Source: Hymenopus coronatus (lineage: Eukaryota > Arthropoda > Insecta > Mantodea > Hymenopodidae). From it: DNA of 64,000 nucleotides. Numbering within the stretch: position 1 is the first letter of the stretch; the number at the start of each line of letters is the position of its first letter. This document shows, piece by piece, positions 19,480-31,524 of the stretch. The translations under genes were made by a program, and so were the position numbers. Under the pieces are notes generated by a model. The model was given only the letters and a program-made list of their open reading frames with translations, was not told the DNA's origin and made no database searches. The stretch lies in contig CM060900.1 of assembly GCA_030762935.1 (NCBI GenBank), positions 292,563,736-292,627,735 of the forward strand. The letters run 5' to 3'.

Positions 19480-20687
19480 GTGTCAAAGCGCGCACCACCT
19501 TCTTATTTTGATCAGTTTATGGTTATGGCTATGTTGAATGAGACGAAGAAATTTTCAAATATAAGTCAATTCTACGTACAGAGGGAAGCTTACAGGACCT
19601 GCGGCAAGGTTAAAAACACGATGAAGCTGCGAGACGGTACGCTACTGGTGGAGGTCCACAAAAAAGAACAGTCGGACACGCTACTTCACGCCACACTGTT
19701 GGGCTCGTACAGCATCAAAGTTTACCCCCACAGGTCGAGGAACACCTGTAGAGGAGTTGTGACCACCTCTAGCTTAGATGACATCTCCAATGAAGATATT
19801 GCCACCCATCTTTCAGAATAGCGAGTTTGTCAGGTGTGGTACCGTCTACATGGTAAACGTGATGGCAATTAGTACCCATTGCGTACGATCTTTCTCACGT
19901 TCAAGGGTACTAGTGTTCCGGAGTTTATGTACTGTGGTTAGGAACGTCTTGCCTTCCACCCGTATGTGCCGAATCCTATGCGGTGCATTAAGTGCCAGCG
20001 TTTCGGGCATAACCAAGCCGCCTGGGCTGGACCTTCAACCTGCGATCGTTGTGGTCTAACGGCACACGTTGACACCATCTGCAGCGTGCAGTGTGCTGTG
20101 TAAACTGTGAAGGCAGTCATCCGTCTAGCTCTCGACAGTGTCCCATGTACTTGACAGAGAAAAGCATACAAGAAATAGGTGTGAAGAAACATCTTACTTT
20201 TCCTGAGGCGAGACGGCGCTTTCAGCAGCTAAGCCTGCCAACACCACAGGAAACTCTTCAGCCGATCGCCTTAAGCTTTATCATTCCGTCGGTTTACAGA
20301 CTGCCTGTTGTGGATGCGTCGACGCAAACTGACTTGTGCGAAGCCGCTCCTTTGCGTGCTCGATCATCTGCATCTCAGTGTACAACGTGTGATGTACAGC
20401 AGCAATCTCAGCCGTCGGCTAATCCCTGTGCTCCTAGTTCGTCCTTCGCCGGAGATCGTTCCCGTCAACGTAGTAGACCGATGAGTCGAAGTTCGGTGAC
20501 GTCCCGCTCACGTTCTGCGAACAGAAAGACTTCTTCGGACTCCCGACCACCAGTGGAATCTGAGGACGACACGGATTTTAGGTTAGATGGTGCTAAATCC
20601 GCTAAGGTGAGTAAGAAAGAAATTACACCACTTCAATTTCTATCTCACCATGGATATAATCCAGTGGAACAGACCTTCAGCGTATAA
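19480..20687 (+). pseudogene. LINE-B ORF1 (gag-like, CCHC knuckles)
   Basis: The first segment (19480-19821) has an RRM-like region (SNISQFYVQREAYRTC, then GTLLVEVHKKEQSDTLL and RGVVTTSSLDDISNEDIATH). After frameshifts come three knuckles: CIKCQRFGH...A (the third Cys is now Trp, about 19990-20035), CDRCGLTAHVDTIC (about 20043-20085) and CVNCEGSHPSSSRQC (about 20102-20145). The Ser/Arg-rich tail (about 20440-20545) ends at 20687. The first in-frame codon at 19480 is GTG, so the true start is lost or upstream. The protein normally coats the LINE RNA. Confidence 0.8.
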
Positions 20688-23600
20688 TCAACAAGCGTTC
20701 ACCTCAATCCTCTGTCTCCCCACCATACCCTTCCATTTCGTCATTTTTAATCCTTCAGACACGACTTTGTTGGTGTCCTGCGTGCTTGCAACGGTGTTGT
20801 TACTCTCGTGGCTCCTACCGTCCTTGCCGCCAGTATTACACTCAACACCCCGCTACAAGCGGTAGCTGTGCACGTAACATTGCCTTCCATCTCCTTTTCT
20901 GTTTACAATGTCTATTTGCCGCCGCACGATGTGATCACAGACACTGAGCTTCGGGCATTGTTAGCACAAATTCCCCCACCGCTGATCTTTTTGGGCGATG
21001 TCAATGTGAGCAATGATCTTTTGGCTTGTTCTGCTGACGGTGCTCGAGGTACAATAATAGCAGACGTTTGTGAAAGGTCAGATTTATTACTCCTAAATTC
21101 CTTGCACCTACATTCCTATCTTCCGTATATGACACCCTATCCGCCCTAGATGTAACTTTCTGCATCCCTGCTTTACTACCCTTCCTGGATTGGTCGGTAT
21201 TTTCAGATCTTCACGGCAGTGCTCATTACCTCATTGACATCGTTTTCCATTGCACACGCAACATCCCCGCTGAATTATCTCCAAGGCTGATTGGGAAAAT
21301 ATTTCCTCTCTGCTCCATCTCCATTCCGATTGCTGTACCTCTGCTCGCCGCAGAATCCAGTATTCCTCGGAACTCTTCTACCCCTCGGCGTATTCCAGTT
21401 CTGTGGTGGACTGAGGAATACAACTTGGCATTAAAGGCACGGAAAAAGGCTCTTCGTCTTTTCCACCTACACCCGACGGCGGAGAAGTCTGTTGCTTTCA
21501 AACGCACCTGGGCTAATGCGCGCTACATCGTTCGTAATCCTAAGTGGAAATCGTGGGAATCACATGCCTCCTCCCTTTCTCCCAGGATCTCCTCTAAGAG
21601 AGTTTGGACTTCGGTGCGCCGTATGAACGGCAAATGTCTCAGGACGTACATTCCTGGCCTTGCCGTTCACGCCTCCACCTTCACCAGTGAACCGAATGTT
21701 GCTGACGCCCTAGTCACCTCCTTCGCTGCGACAAGTGCAACGGTCAGTTACGACAGCGCATTTCTTCCCATTAAGGAAGCTGCTGAGAGAATTCGCCTTG
21801 ATGGATGGTACTAGTGACTGTAGTGAACAGTACAATGCACCCTTCACCCTTGCGGAACTAACTCATGTTTTAAACGCTGCAAGGGACTCTTACCCTGGTC
21901 CCGATGATATTCATCGACAAATGTACTTCACCTCCCACCTGCAGCCGTTACATTCCTTCTGGACCTTTATAACCGAATTTGGCGTGAACAGGTTTTCCCT
22001 CCTGTGTGGCGAGAGGGTATTGTCGTTCCTATCCCTCGTCCTGGACAAGACCGGAGCCTCCCATCCTCTTACCGGCCGATTTGCCTCACGAGCGTCGTTT
22101 TCAACACCTTGGAACCTATGATCAGTGTTCGGTTTACTTGGTGGTTGGAGGCGAACAACGTGCTGTGTTCCGAGCAGTGCGGATTTCGTCGCAATCGTTC
22201 AAGCGTTGATAACCTGGCGCGTATGGAAGCTTATGTGCAGAATGATTTCCTTCTGAAGCAGCAAGACGTGAGTGTATTTTTTGACCTCGTGAAGGCTTAC
22301 GACACTACTTGGCGATATGGTATTCTGCGTAATTTGCACAGTTCCGGGTTACGGAGCCAACTGGCCCTGTTTCTGTGCAACTTTCTCCAGCTGCGCCGCT
22401 TTCGTGTCCGTGTTGGCAATACTCTCTCACGGGAGAAGATTCAGGGGAACGATGTGCCCCAAGATTCCGTTCTTAGTATTATGCGTTTTGCTGTGGCCAT
22501 CAACGGCATTACTAACATAATTCGTAGTGGGATGTCATCATCACTGTATGTGGACGACTTTGCGCTGTACTAAAGTTTTACAGCACAGATCATCTCAAAC
22601 GCCAACTCCAGCTCACCATAAACTCCACTGCTGGTTGGGCGCTTCGCAATGGTTTTCGTTTTCCCCCTACGAAAACGCAGTGCATACGCTTCCACCGTCT
22701 TCGCGGCTACAATTTGAACGTTGTACAGCTGCCTTTCGTTCCGTCCTTGAAGTTCTTAGGTCTCCACCTGGACCGTGAACCTTCTTAGGTGCCCCACATC
22801 CGACAGCTTGGTGCCTCCTGTGACCGATCGCTTCGGATCCTCAAACTGCTTTCTGGTGCGTCTTGGGGCGGCGATCTTTCCGTGATGCTGCATTTCTACC
22901 GTTCACTCGTTCGCTCAAAACTAGACTACGGTAGTTTTATTTACGGCGAAGCGACCGCCTCTAAACTTCTCCTTTTAGACACCGTTCATCATACCGGTAT
23001 ATGTGTTGCTACAGGAGCCTTCCGCATTATTCGTCTGAAATGCTTGTATGTCGATGCTGGTGAACCCCCACAGGCAGTGCGTCGCTCATTTTTACTTTAT
23101 TTTTATGCTGCTAAGTTGTCTGCGGACCACTGCCATTCTTGTTTTAACCCTGTGTTACCCCCGGATTATTCACACCGCTATATGAGGAACGCCACTGCTT
23201 CGCTCCCTGTGGTATTTTATTTCGTGAACTGCTCTGCCATAGGGGTCTCAGATTGCCTCCTGTGGAGCGTGTTTTTGTATACCCGGAACCTGCTTGGCAA
23301 CTGAAGCGTCCTAGTTTCAATCTGACCCTCTCCAAACTTGTGAAACTCTCGACCGCTCCAGAGGTATTTCGGCGACTGTTTCACGAACTTCTGAGCAATC
23401 ACCAGGCATATGCACCGGTATTCACTGACGTTTCCCAGCTGGAAGGAGCTACAGGTTGTGCCTTTTACTTCAATTGTGTAACACATACTTATCGCCTTGC
23501 GGACGCCAGTTCGGTATTCACCGCCGAACTCTACGCTATCTTTTACTTTGTAGATTATATCTCGCTTTTAGCACCTGGTAGTTTTCTTAATTTCAGTGAT

Positions 23601-24199
23601 TCCGTGAATGCCCTACAAGCTCTGTAGCAGAGAACCGGCTCCTCATCACTCGTTATGCGCAGTCAATCTCGTATTTCTAAATTTAATGCTTGCAGCAACC
23701 AGTTCGTCTTCACATGGGTTCCAGGTCATGTCGGTATTGCAGATAATGAGGTAGCGGATAGGTCTGCCAAGGCTGCCTGCTACTTGCAGGATTACTAGGA
23801 CGCCGTTGTGCCCTCAGGGTACGTTTCACGTAACTTTCGTAGGTCTGTTCTTTTAGCCTGGCAGCAATCTTGGCAAAATTTAGCAGATATCCAGGTTCGT
23901 ACACTCAAAGAAACGGTACACCCATGGCTCCCATCTTGCCAGCTAAACCGGCTCCACGAGGTTATCCTTACGCGTCTGCGTATCGGTCACACGCGGCTAA
24001 CACATGACTACCTTCTACGCGCTGAGCCAGCTCTTATGTGTCAGACCTGCCATGTTCGTCTGTCTGTGGCACATGTGTTGCTTGGTTGTCCGAAATTTCA
24101 TCGCGAACGGCAATCCTCGGGCTGGGTACCGCTTTACCTGCCATTTTATGCAAGGACGCCAATTGCGTCGATAAGGTGCTTTGGTTTGTTGCCAATATA
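20650..24199 (+). pseudogene. LINE-B ORF2 (endonuclease, RT, RNase H)
   Basis: The start MDIIQWN at 20650 overlaps the ORF1 end. Endonuclease: IFLGDVNVSND (about 20988), with Val in place of the usual Phe in GDFN. RT: MAREG..VPIPRPGQDRSLPSSYRPICLTS in mixed frames (about 22004-22095), QCGFRRNRSSVDNLA (about 22175), FFDLVKAYDTTW (about 22280) and the catalytic YVDDFALY (about 22548-22571). RNase H: FTDVSQLEGATGCAF (about 23420; family TDGS, here TDVS), VFTAELYAIF (about 23515), then FTWVPGHVG and VADRSAK. The C-terminal Cys/His finger MCQTCHVRLSVAHVLLGC is at about 24035-24090. Many frameshifts and stops make it dead. Confidence 0.85.
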
Positions 24200-24539
24200 G
24201 GTCTCAGCAAAGACATCTGACCTATTTCATCCGTGTGTGAAGTTTAAGCCTTTTTAACTTTTTAGCCCTCTGTCTTCTACCACATGATACCACTTTTTGT
24301 GTGTGTGTGTAGTTTTTAGCTTTTTTAAACTTTTAGCCCTGTTTGCATCACCCGGGCCTTTTTTTCCTGCCTGCCTGTGTAAGAGATTTTAGCACTTTTT
24401 AACCTTTCATCATGTAGTTTTGTTTTTAAGGTTCTTTCCTTTTTCTTAACTTCGGTCCCAAATGACATAGTTGTCGACGGGCACTTAAACACCATTTACT
24501 GATTCACTCACTCGAGATCTCAACAACCGAGGACAGGCA

Positions 24540-25370
24540 ACTTACGTAGTTGGAGTCCGGGACCTTCTCAAAAATGTTCCTTACTTAGTGCTCGGCGCCA
24601 GAGTTCTTAACACTTAGTACGGGTGGAGAACTGTCCTCAAACTTCAAGAGGTATTTCTACCGGCAGCTTACAACGACCTTGACGACGATACCAACCGTCA
24701 TCTCATTCAAGCACAATTCCGGATTATCTACAAAGGCATAGTGTTCATCCCCAACAACAACGGTCCTAAGAAACACACACTGGCGTTTACAGAAGTTCTT
24801 CCTGAGGAAGGAGATGTTCGTCAGATTTTATCCACAGAGATGAGTCTCGTTTCCCTACATTTTCTGTTTTTTTTTAATTTTCGTGTATGATCAATGTTCC
24901 TAATGTCTTCTTTTTTATTCACTGGTAACAACCTTATGTCTACTATTCATTTTAAGGTGTCAGGATCTTTATCGGAACATGGCGCCTTCGTAAACGAGGA
25001 CAGTTTCGACATTCTTTCCACCCACATCTACAAATTTGGACGCATCAATACCGTCACATCGAAGTCAACGTATCAAACGCTGGTGTTAAGTTCATATCCT
25101 TCCACGCAACGAAAATATCCCACAACGGATTGGATGATACTTGGCACTTTTCCATCAACGACGAGAAGCTTCCTCCTAGCAATGCACAAACTATTATTGC
25201 AGGTGTGTGTATTCCAACTACCGTTCACAATCATAGTTTTCCTCACATTCAGTTCTCATTTAAACCGAAAGTAATATACAGGATGAACTACCATTTCTTT
25301 TATTTTAACCGAGTACTACTCTTTTTAGAATTATATTCATTAAACTGTCCTCATAGTATCTACAAATAAA
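24540..25370 (+). pseudogene. Last gene of the Polinton, unrecognised, next to terminus B
   Basis: First block: VRDLLKNVPYLVLGARVLNT, a stop, YGWRTVLKLQEVFLPAAYND and then YKGIVFI...KKHTLAFTE (about 24547-24800). Second block: SEHGAFVNEDSFDILSTHIY (about 24973-25035). Third block, in another frame: GVKF.SFHATKIS, SINDEKLPPSNAQTI and FPHIQF (about 25085-25270). It ends at 25367-25369 next to AATAAA. Only the third block is repeated inverted at 13818-14058. It has the look of a conserved arthropod Polinton protein, but I cannot name a fold. Confidence 0.5.
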
Positions 25371-25412
25371 ATGTATTCACTCTTTGTACATTAAATGAAA
25401 TTTGCATTATCA

Positions 25413-25554
25413 GTAAACACAGAGTAGTCAGAACTTCGGTTAGTAGACCGTATCCAGGGGTGTCACTCTAGCGACCAAATAAAGGTCAAAGGCTACTAGA
25501 GGTCAAATTGAATAACCCGACTTCCGGTTCTGCTCGCCGGGGGTCCTTACTACT
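25413..25554 (+). repeat. Polinton-type terminal sequence, copy B
   Basis: Runs from CAGTAAACACAGAGTAGTC to TCCTTACTACT. The core GGTGTCACTCTAGCGACC and the segment TACTAGAGGTCAAATTG are shared with copies A and C. It follows the last gene's AATAAA by about 45 bp, so that gene stops just inside the element end. Confidence 0.6.
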
Positions 25555-25659
25555 CTTGAAATACAGCAGAAATCTTGTAATTCCTGCAATTCAACCTTTC
25601 CTTTATTCTCCCTCATTGGTAAGCGATATCTCTTCTAGTGACCATGTGGAGTTGCAACG

Positions 25660-26030
25660 CTTCTATAAATAGTAGCCGGAACGTGGTAATTATTTGCATT
25701 AGGGAGCTGCGTTTAGTTTCTTCATTTTTTATTGAGGATTGTTCGTAATTTGTGGTCATTATGGAGAAGTGGAAACGTTTAGATGAGGTGACCCTTCATA
25801 GAGGTGACATCAATAGCCAGAATTATAGTCAACTGTGGGATGCAGGAAATCCTCTAAAAATTGTTGCAGCATTTCATCGGTAGCATCAGCCACGTGTTAC
25901 CAACAACTGCCTAACTGGACTAGTTTTTCTGCAGTGACTGAATGGTACAACATCTCGCAAAACATTTTGCTACCATTACTGGAGAATTTGTCTTTGGCTA
26001 TACGACAGAAAATGGTGTGCTGAAGGACGA
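25660..26030 (+). pseudogene. Unrecognised outward-reading gene, right-arm copy with TATA box
   Basis: A TATAAATAG box (about 25664) lies 96 bp upstream of an ATG at 25760. The ORF begins MEKWKRLDEVTLHRGDINSQ, continues NYSQLWDAGN, and meets a stop after AFHR (about 25880). In a shifted frame it goes on as AKHFATITGEFVFGYTTENG and KDEAPALFRINVRRH (about 25950-26070), a stretch missing from the left arm. Further shared pieces are ASFPVMNCLQGFVGAI at about 26458. It is coding-like and broken, and I cannot assign a family. Confidence 0.4.
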
Positions 26031-26794
26031 AGCACCAGCCCTCTTCCGCATTAATGTTCGCCGACACATCAATAAGGTCTATTGCAGATTTAGATAATTG
26101 GTGAAGTCCATGTTGCATATATTGCTCCATTACCGGAATAAACCCCCTCTGCCAGTTTTCACTTGTGGGCACATATGAAAGACATTATCTACAGTGAGCT
26201 TTATCATGCTTTTCGGACACTTCAATATTGTGTACATTATTTTATGATATTCGATAGTAGCCGTAAATTTCAAATGAGTGAAGCAATCCGACTTGTGAAT
26301 GGGTTGCATTGCATCCCATGGATGCCACGTTGTGCCTCTATGGTGACATGAATGGGATTCAGGTCATATATTTTGAGCCAAGGCACTTTATGTCGTACTT
26401 CAGTGCCATCTAACGTGTAAACAGCATATTTCCGGACATAATGACATATGGGCTTTTATGCTTCATTTCCAGTTATGAATTGCCTCCAGGGGTTTGTAGG
26501 TGCAATTCAAACTCATTCGTGTCAAATATGGTTTGTGGTAATTAAATTATATTGTACACATTTCAAGAATCTTACGAAATTAATCCGCAAACCTTTATTC
26601 GCTGCAAAACGGAAGCTGGATATAATTCATGTTCCAGATATGAAATAAAAATAGTTTCATTCAAATATGTCAAAGTTATTCGCATTTGCATTTGCCAAAA
26701 ATCACGACATTTCCAGGGGCTTGATATAACAAACTCTTATAATTTCCGCAATTTTATAGGGAAAGAAGACGCGATTGTATAACCGTATTTTATG

Positions 26795-27019
26795 ATAAAA
26801 TAACAATAATAATCAAAATAATATTAATAATAATAATTATAAAAATAATAATAGTATAAATAATAATAATATTATTAACATTAATAATTATTATAACAAC
26901 AACAATAATATAAATAGAATAAGAGTAATAACAGTAATAATATTATTAATAATAATAATAATAATAATAATATACTGATGATAATAATAATAATAATAAT
27001 GATGATGATGATGATGATG

Positions 27020-27099
<80 letters not shown>

Positions 27100-27102
27100 C
27101 AG
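26795..27102 (+). repeat. AAT/ATG microsatellite
   Basis: AAT repeats with an ATG block (about 27000-27022). The left-arm homologue at about 12470 has only about 30 bp, so the array expanded in this arm or contracted in the other. Confidence 0.95.
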
Positions 27103-27897
27103 GAGTACTGCTTTTGTGTTTAATGTATGCATATAGATAGGAAGTAACCCCATGGAAAGTTTACGGCGAATACAGCAATAGAGGTTTCCCACTCTCAAGA
27201 AGTTTATAGCTGCATGCTGGGTTCTTGTATCGAAAGAGATGGTTTCCGTTCTGAAGAAACATGTATGGATTAAAAATCAGTTATTCATTCAACATCGAAT
27301 GTTTCATTCTACCAGGGTAAGGAGTAAGTGGGATCATACCAGTTTAATTCCAGACTCAAGAAGACCCAACAAGGAGCCTCGATTCATATAACTTTTATTA
27401 AATGTATGATAAAATTTTGGAAACCCATACATATTATGAAAGCTAAGCGACCTCTAATTCACTATTTGCCATTTACTGACTGGCAAGCATTACAGAAGAA
27501 TGCAGTCCCCTTTGCTTTTGATGTTATGTTGAGCTGGCAGCATACATCCAGGTAAGAAATCAGTGGCCAATTTTAGTACTAATAACGACCTCAATTTGGT
27601 TTGGAGAACGCTGCATTGGTGACACCCTAGTATACGTTGCAATACATAAGTCGCTTTATACGCGAGGAAATTGCATTTCTAAGCTTTTATTCACCATATT
27701 CGATAAGCTTGAAATCTTTCAGTAAAAGCATCCTCAGTATATATGCCTGCGTTTGCTTATTCATCTGACATCAATCACGTCAGACTATAACTGTAAGGGA
27801 ACACTATAGCCAGGTGTCGCTTCTAATCCAACATTTATAGGCTGATTGAAATGAGTAATTAGGTGCAAATGGAAAACTTGATTATTTGGAGCGTGCA

Positions 27898-28525
27898 TGA
27901 CGAGATGTTCTAATGAGAGTGCCTTAAGATTGCATAAACTGAAGCACTATGATTTTCAATTCTTGGAATTTTGTGACTACCCCACATATGTCCCTGTACC
28001 CTTTGTGACTAATGATGATATCTAATCGGCCTTATTGAAAGTCGGTCCTGTGAACCATGGGGATCAACTGCTTGGACCTTCACATACAAGAATTCCAGGC
28101 AATATTACTATCATTAATGTTGTTTTTTTTTTGTGTTTTTCTTTGTAGGCATAACCAAGCCTTCTCTAGGTTCAGGCTCTTAGATCTGCACTTCCAATCA
28201 ATGTCTTTTGCAGCACTATTAAACTTAACGCTGACATTGTCATTGGCATATACTTTCTAGTGGAAATTATTCACATGTCACCAAAAGGCCACCTAAACTT
28301 CTACCAACAAGACCTATCAGTACCAGGAGACATTTAGGTATGCTTGAAAAAAGGGAGAAAAGCGATTGTTACATCAGCTAGACATATTCTGTAGCGGCTC
28401 GTGGAGCTTGCAACATGAATAGAAGGTTTCCAAAATTTGTTTCAGTTTTCTTTCCTTGCATTAGCAAGAATTAGGCAAAAATTCTCTTGTCGCATTCTTT
28501 GCTGAATCCTCGGAAGTCTGCATTC
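27898..28525. other. Right-arm-only block of about 630 bp
   Basis: The left arm goes directly from the equivalent of 27897 to 28526 (around 11650-11665), so this block was inserted here or deleted there. It contains a long T/G-rich pyrimidine tract ending TTTTTCTTTGTAG (about 28149), which looks like a 3' splice site. The following frame (HNQAFSRFRLLDLHFQSMSF) is open to 28260. There are no terminal repeats and no family recognised. Confidence 0.5.
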
Positions 28526-31224
28526 CTTTTCAAACTTTAATTCAGAAAGCTGTAAAACGGCATGCAATTTAGATACCGCGACACTTCAAACTTCTGAATT
28601 TTAAGTTATTCAGCTTAGAGGAGAAGTTAAGAAATGACGACCTCAAGATTTCAGATACCAAATATTTTCATTCCAAACATCTGGAGCTAATGAAATGAAG
28701 GTGCACATTCCCTTATGCTGTGTCGGAAAACTTCAAAACCAGGAGCTACTAAAATAGAAATTTTTGATCTCATCATGAAAGGAAGTCTGTTCCTGTCAAC
28801 AGCGTGTGGAATACATTCAAGATAAGCAATCTCCGGAAATATTGTGAAATTTATCTTTAAACGGATAATCGGGTTTTAACATATGTATTTGAAAACTTCA
28901 AAGCCTTGTCGAAGAGCATATACTACACAATGCCAGCCCTAACTTTATATACAAAACCAAAGAGTTTTTAAGTATGGTATTCGTTGCAGGCATTACAACA
29001 AAGCGATACCCCAAAGTCAACCAGGAATGTTAGTTAGAAATTAACTCTAACGAATCTAGAACCTCTTTGTCAGGCTGGGACACACTGACATCAATAATCA
29101 GTACAATAGCACATTGTTGGATATAGTGCCTTACATGTTCAAGAGGTGAAATAACACTCCATTTCATCTTCCCCGAGAACTGCGACATAAGATATATTTA
29201 GAGGAATATTTAGACAGATCTGACAGTCTTCACGATATCCTCGATGATCTTGCTTATTGTCCCTGTAGAGAGGTATCTCCTGGTAGCCAGTAAAAGAAAC
29301 GCACTATAAGTCTCAAGGATATATTATATTATGAAATCTTGCAGAAGTGTATCTCTGGCTCTCCTTGAGATGTATCCATTTGTCACTATTCTTTAATCAA
29401 TCGTAGTAGGTTAAGGTTTAAATTGACACTATGCCAAGAATCAAATCCAGGAAACTTCTTAATTGGCTAAACCTATGGAACAAAATGACGATGATATGTG
29501 CGGCAAGACCTTTAAAAATAAACACGCCTGAGAATAAAAAGGAAAAAACGCTGCTTCGCCTACTTTTGTACAAAGACTTGTTTTTCATAAAAATGTCGTC
29601 AGAATGGGGTTGTCAGGGAAGGCGGTAATCAAGAACGAATCCTTTTGGTGTCGTACATTAGAAATTGTATATCTCAGAATATACATGTACGGTTTGTTAT
29701 AATGTTTAAGTCCTGAATTTTCAGCAGATTCATTCATATTCGAGGCCAGTTCATACATGCAGATACAGATGAAATTTAATTATCGATAGAGCAACTTTAC
29801 AATATAAGAAGAACAGCGCCAACGGAATTAAGTGGGCCAATAGAAAGTGCTTGGTTTATTCGTTGATGAGGAGGGCGTAGTGATCATGTCCAACTATGTT
29901 GGACTTAGTGCAAAGCTATAATCATAGAAACAAGGCTGGAAAGTACATGAAGGGAGTTACTAAGGGCGGATTGCAGCAATCATATTTTACAAATACTTCA
30001 TTGCTTTAATCATACATATTTTAAAAAAAGATACCTTTAGTGAGGAAAATTTACTTTAGTAACACACTATTTCGACCATTGAAACGAAAAAGAATGCCCA
30101 GCCTGGAGAATTCACAAAGAACTATAAAAGTGATGTACCTCATGGAACACCTCCATGGGTAAATTTTTATTTAAAGCTTTATAAAACTCTCGCATACTCT
30201 GGCTGTCTCACACTGCATGACTTGTTATATTTTATACATCATTGTTCGTTTACCTACCTAATATTAGTAGATTTTCAGTTTGGATATATTCATATTTATT
30301 TTCTGTGTAACAAATTCATGTATATTATGCAAAAGGATGCAAAATGCTTAATGCAAATAAAATGCATCCTATGTAATTGAAAGGCCTCTTAAATTAAGTA
30401 TGTTATTTTGTACAATTCAACACTCTTGTCAATTCATTGACCTTCAGGGAATCCGTACGTCTTAAATAGAACTTGTTTCGTTTGGAGCATTGCTATTATA
30501 TTAAAAATGTCCAGCGATATGACTTAAAATGTAGTTTATATCCATAGAGGCCTTTATTTCTGCAAAGCCATTGTCCTTGAGTATGAATGTAATGCAATCC
30601 ATGCATTTTAAAACCAACGAATTCGAAGATTTTGATATTTCAGTTGGATTGAAAACAATATGAAAATATCCGTTATGATTATATATCTTCTTATAATTTC
30701 TCGCCTTCCTCTTCTCTCTTTGGACTGTTTATATTTGTACAATCAGAATAAGGTTGATATATCACTTCATAAAATTTCATATGAATGATTGAATCGTAAG
30801 TATGATGGTACTTTGTAATTATTCAAGGTAACAAATCTAGACACCTTAATGATACTGAGCTACAAACTCGCAAAATAACCGTTATGTCGTTATTCTTTTG
30901 TCTACCTTGGAGTTGGTCTGGATTAGCATCAGTGAAATACTTTATAAACAGGCGTGTAAATACCTCTAGAATGTTCTTTGATAGGCCAGCTCTGCACATC
31001 CACGGAGAACAGAAGTTTGACTCTCACTGAGGGGGAGAAAAAATGACTGGGTTATGTGACACAGGGCAGACTCACAATTGGAGGTACTTCACTTTAGATT
31101 CCACTTAATTAATGCCATTGTTCACCTTTGCTACTTGCTGAGACACTAATCCTGCGAGCGATTCCCGATGAAGTAGTTCTTGATTTTCTTCTGCTTACTA
31201 AGTTCATGTTTTGGACGGTCATCG
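28526..31224. other. Anonymous arm DNA, right
   Basis: Mirrors about 8925-11650 at roughly 88-90 percent identity in the block I compared (29175-29425). No gene recognised. The segment 30690-30870 is the source or sister of a diverged direct copy at 31850-32050. Confidence 0.6.
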
Positions 31225-31443
31225 GCAATTACTGCGTACTTGCCTATTACGCGACAAATCGACTCGTGCGATAACTACAATGTTTCGCGTAATAATGTGT
31301 AATACTCAGGCACTCACCCTGCTGCCTTATCGTACGTACAACGTACAGCCTATAGCGTACCACGTAGAGCATCACAAGTGTAACACGAAACCTAAAGAAG
31401 AAGCCTAATTCCTTGTATGCGCATCGCTTATATACCTAGCATA
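31225..31443 (-). promoter_or_regulatory. Conserved island, right-arm copy
   Basis: Minus-strand TATATAAGCG box (about 31428-31437), the short ORF start near 31370, and the CAGGGTGAGT motif (about 31316-31325). It is nearly identical to 8715-8930, far above the background of the arms. The plus-strand ORF through it (31211-31408) is a shadow. Confidence 0.45.
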
Positions 31444-31524
31444 TTCAATCTTGAAGCTCATTCCTGACTGGTTGAAAAGAAGCGCGAAAATAACGTTGTC
31501 ACGTTATTAATTTTGGAAGTTCTT

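Larger units (their letters stand above)
18810..24492 (+). mobile_element. I-like non-LTR retrotransposon (LINE-B), near full length
   Basis: Order: 5' UTR beginning near the initiator-like CTGTTCAGTCGTCG (about 18810), ORF1 with zinc knuckles, and ORF2 with AP endonuclease, reverse transcriptase, RNase H and C-terminal finger. The 3' UTR ends near 24492 with CATAGTTGTCGACGGGCACTTAAACACC. The total of about 5.7 kb is full length for the group. GC content is visibly higher than in the surrounding Polinton. It inserted between the protease-side genes and the last gene of the Polinton, so it is younger than that element. Confidence 0.85.
13571..25554 (+). mobile_element. Polinton/Maverick (adintovirus-like) remnant bounded by terminal copies A and B
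   Basis: Between two inverted terminal copies lie virion-type genes, all on plus: A32-like ATPase, small GG-motif protein, integrase with chromodomain, virion-protein N-terminus, capsid C-terminus, adenain-like protease, a spliced short ORF and a last gene that ends just before terminus B. A 5.7-kb LINE (18810-24492) sits inside. Protein-primed DNA polymerase B, expected in a complete element of 15-20 kb, is missing here and occurs separately at 45-55 kb. Every gene carries stops or frameshifts, so it is an old genomic copy that could not form particles or transpose. Confidence 0.75.

Noticed and set aside
31211..31408. 65-codon plus ORF across the conserved island
   Set aside because: It runs antisense to the TATA/ORF/donor arrangement and is best explained as its shadow.
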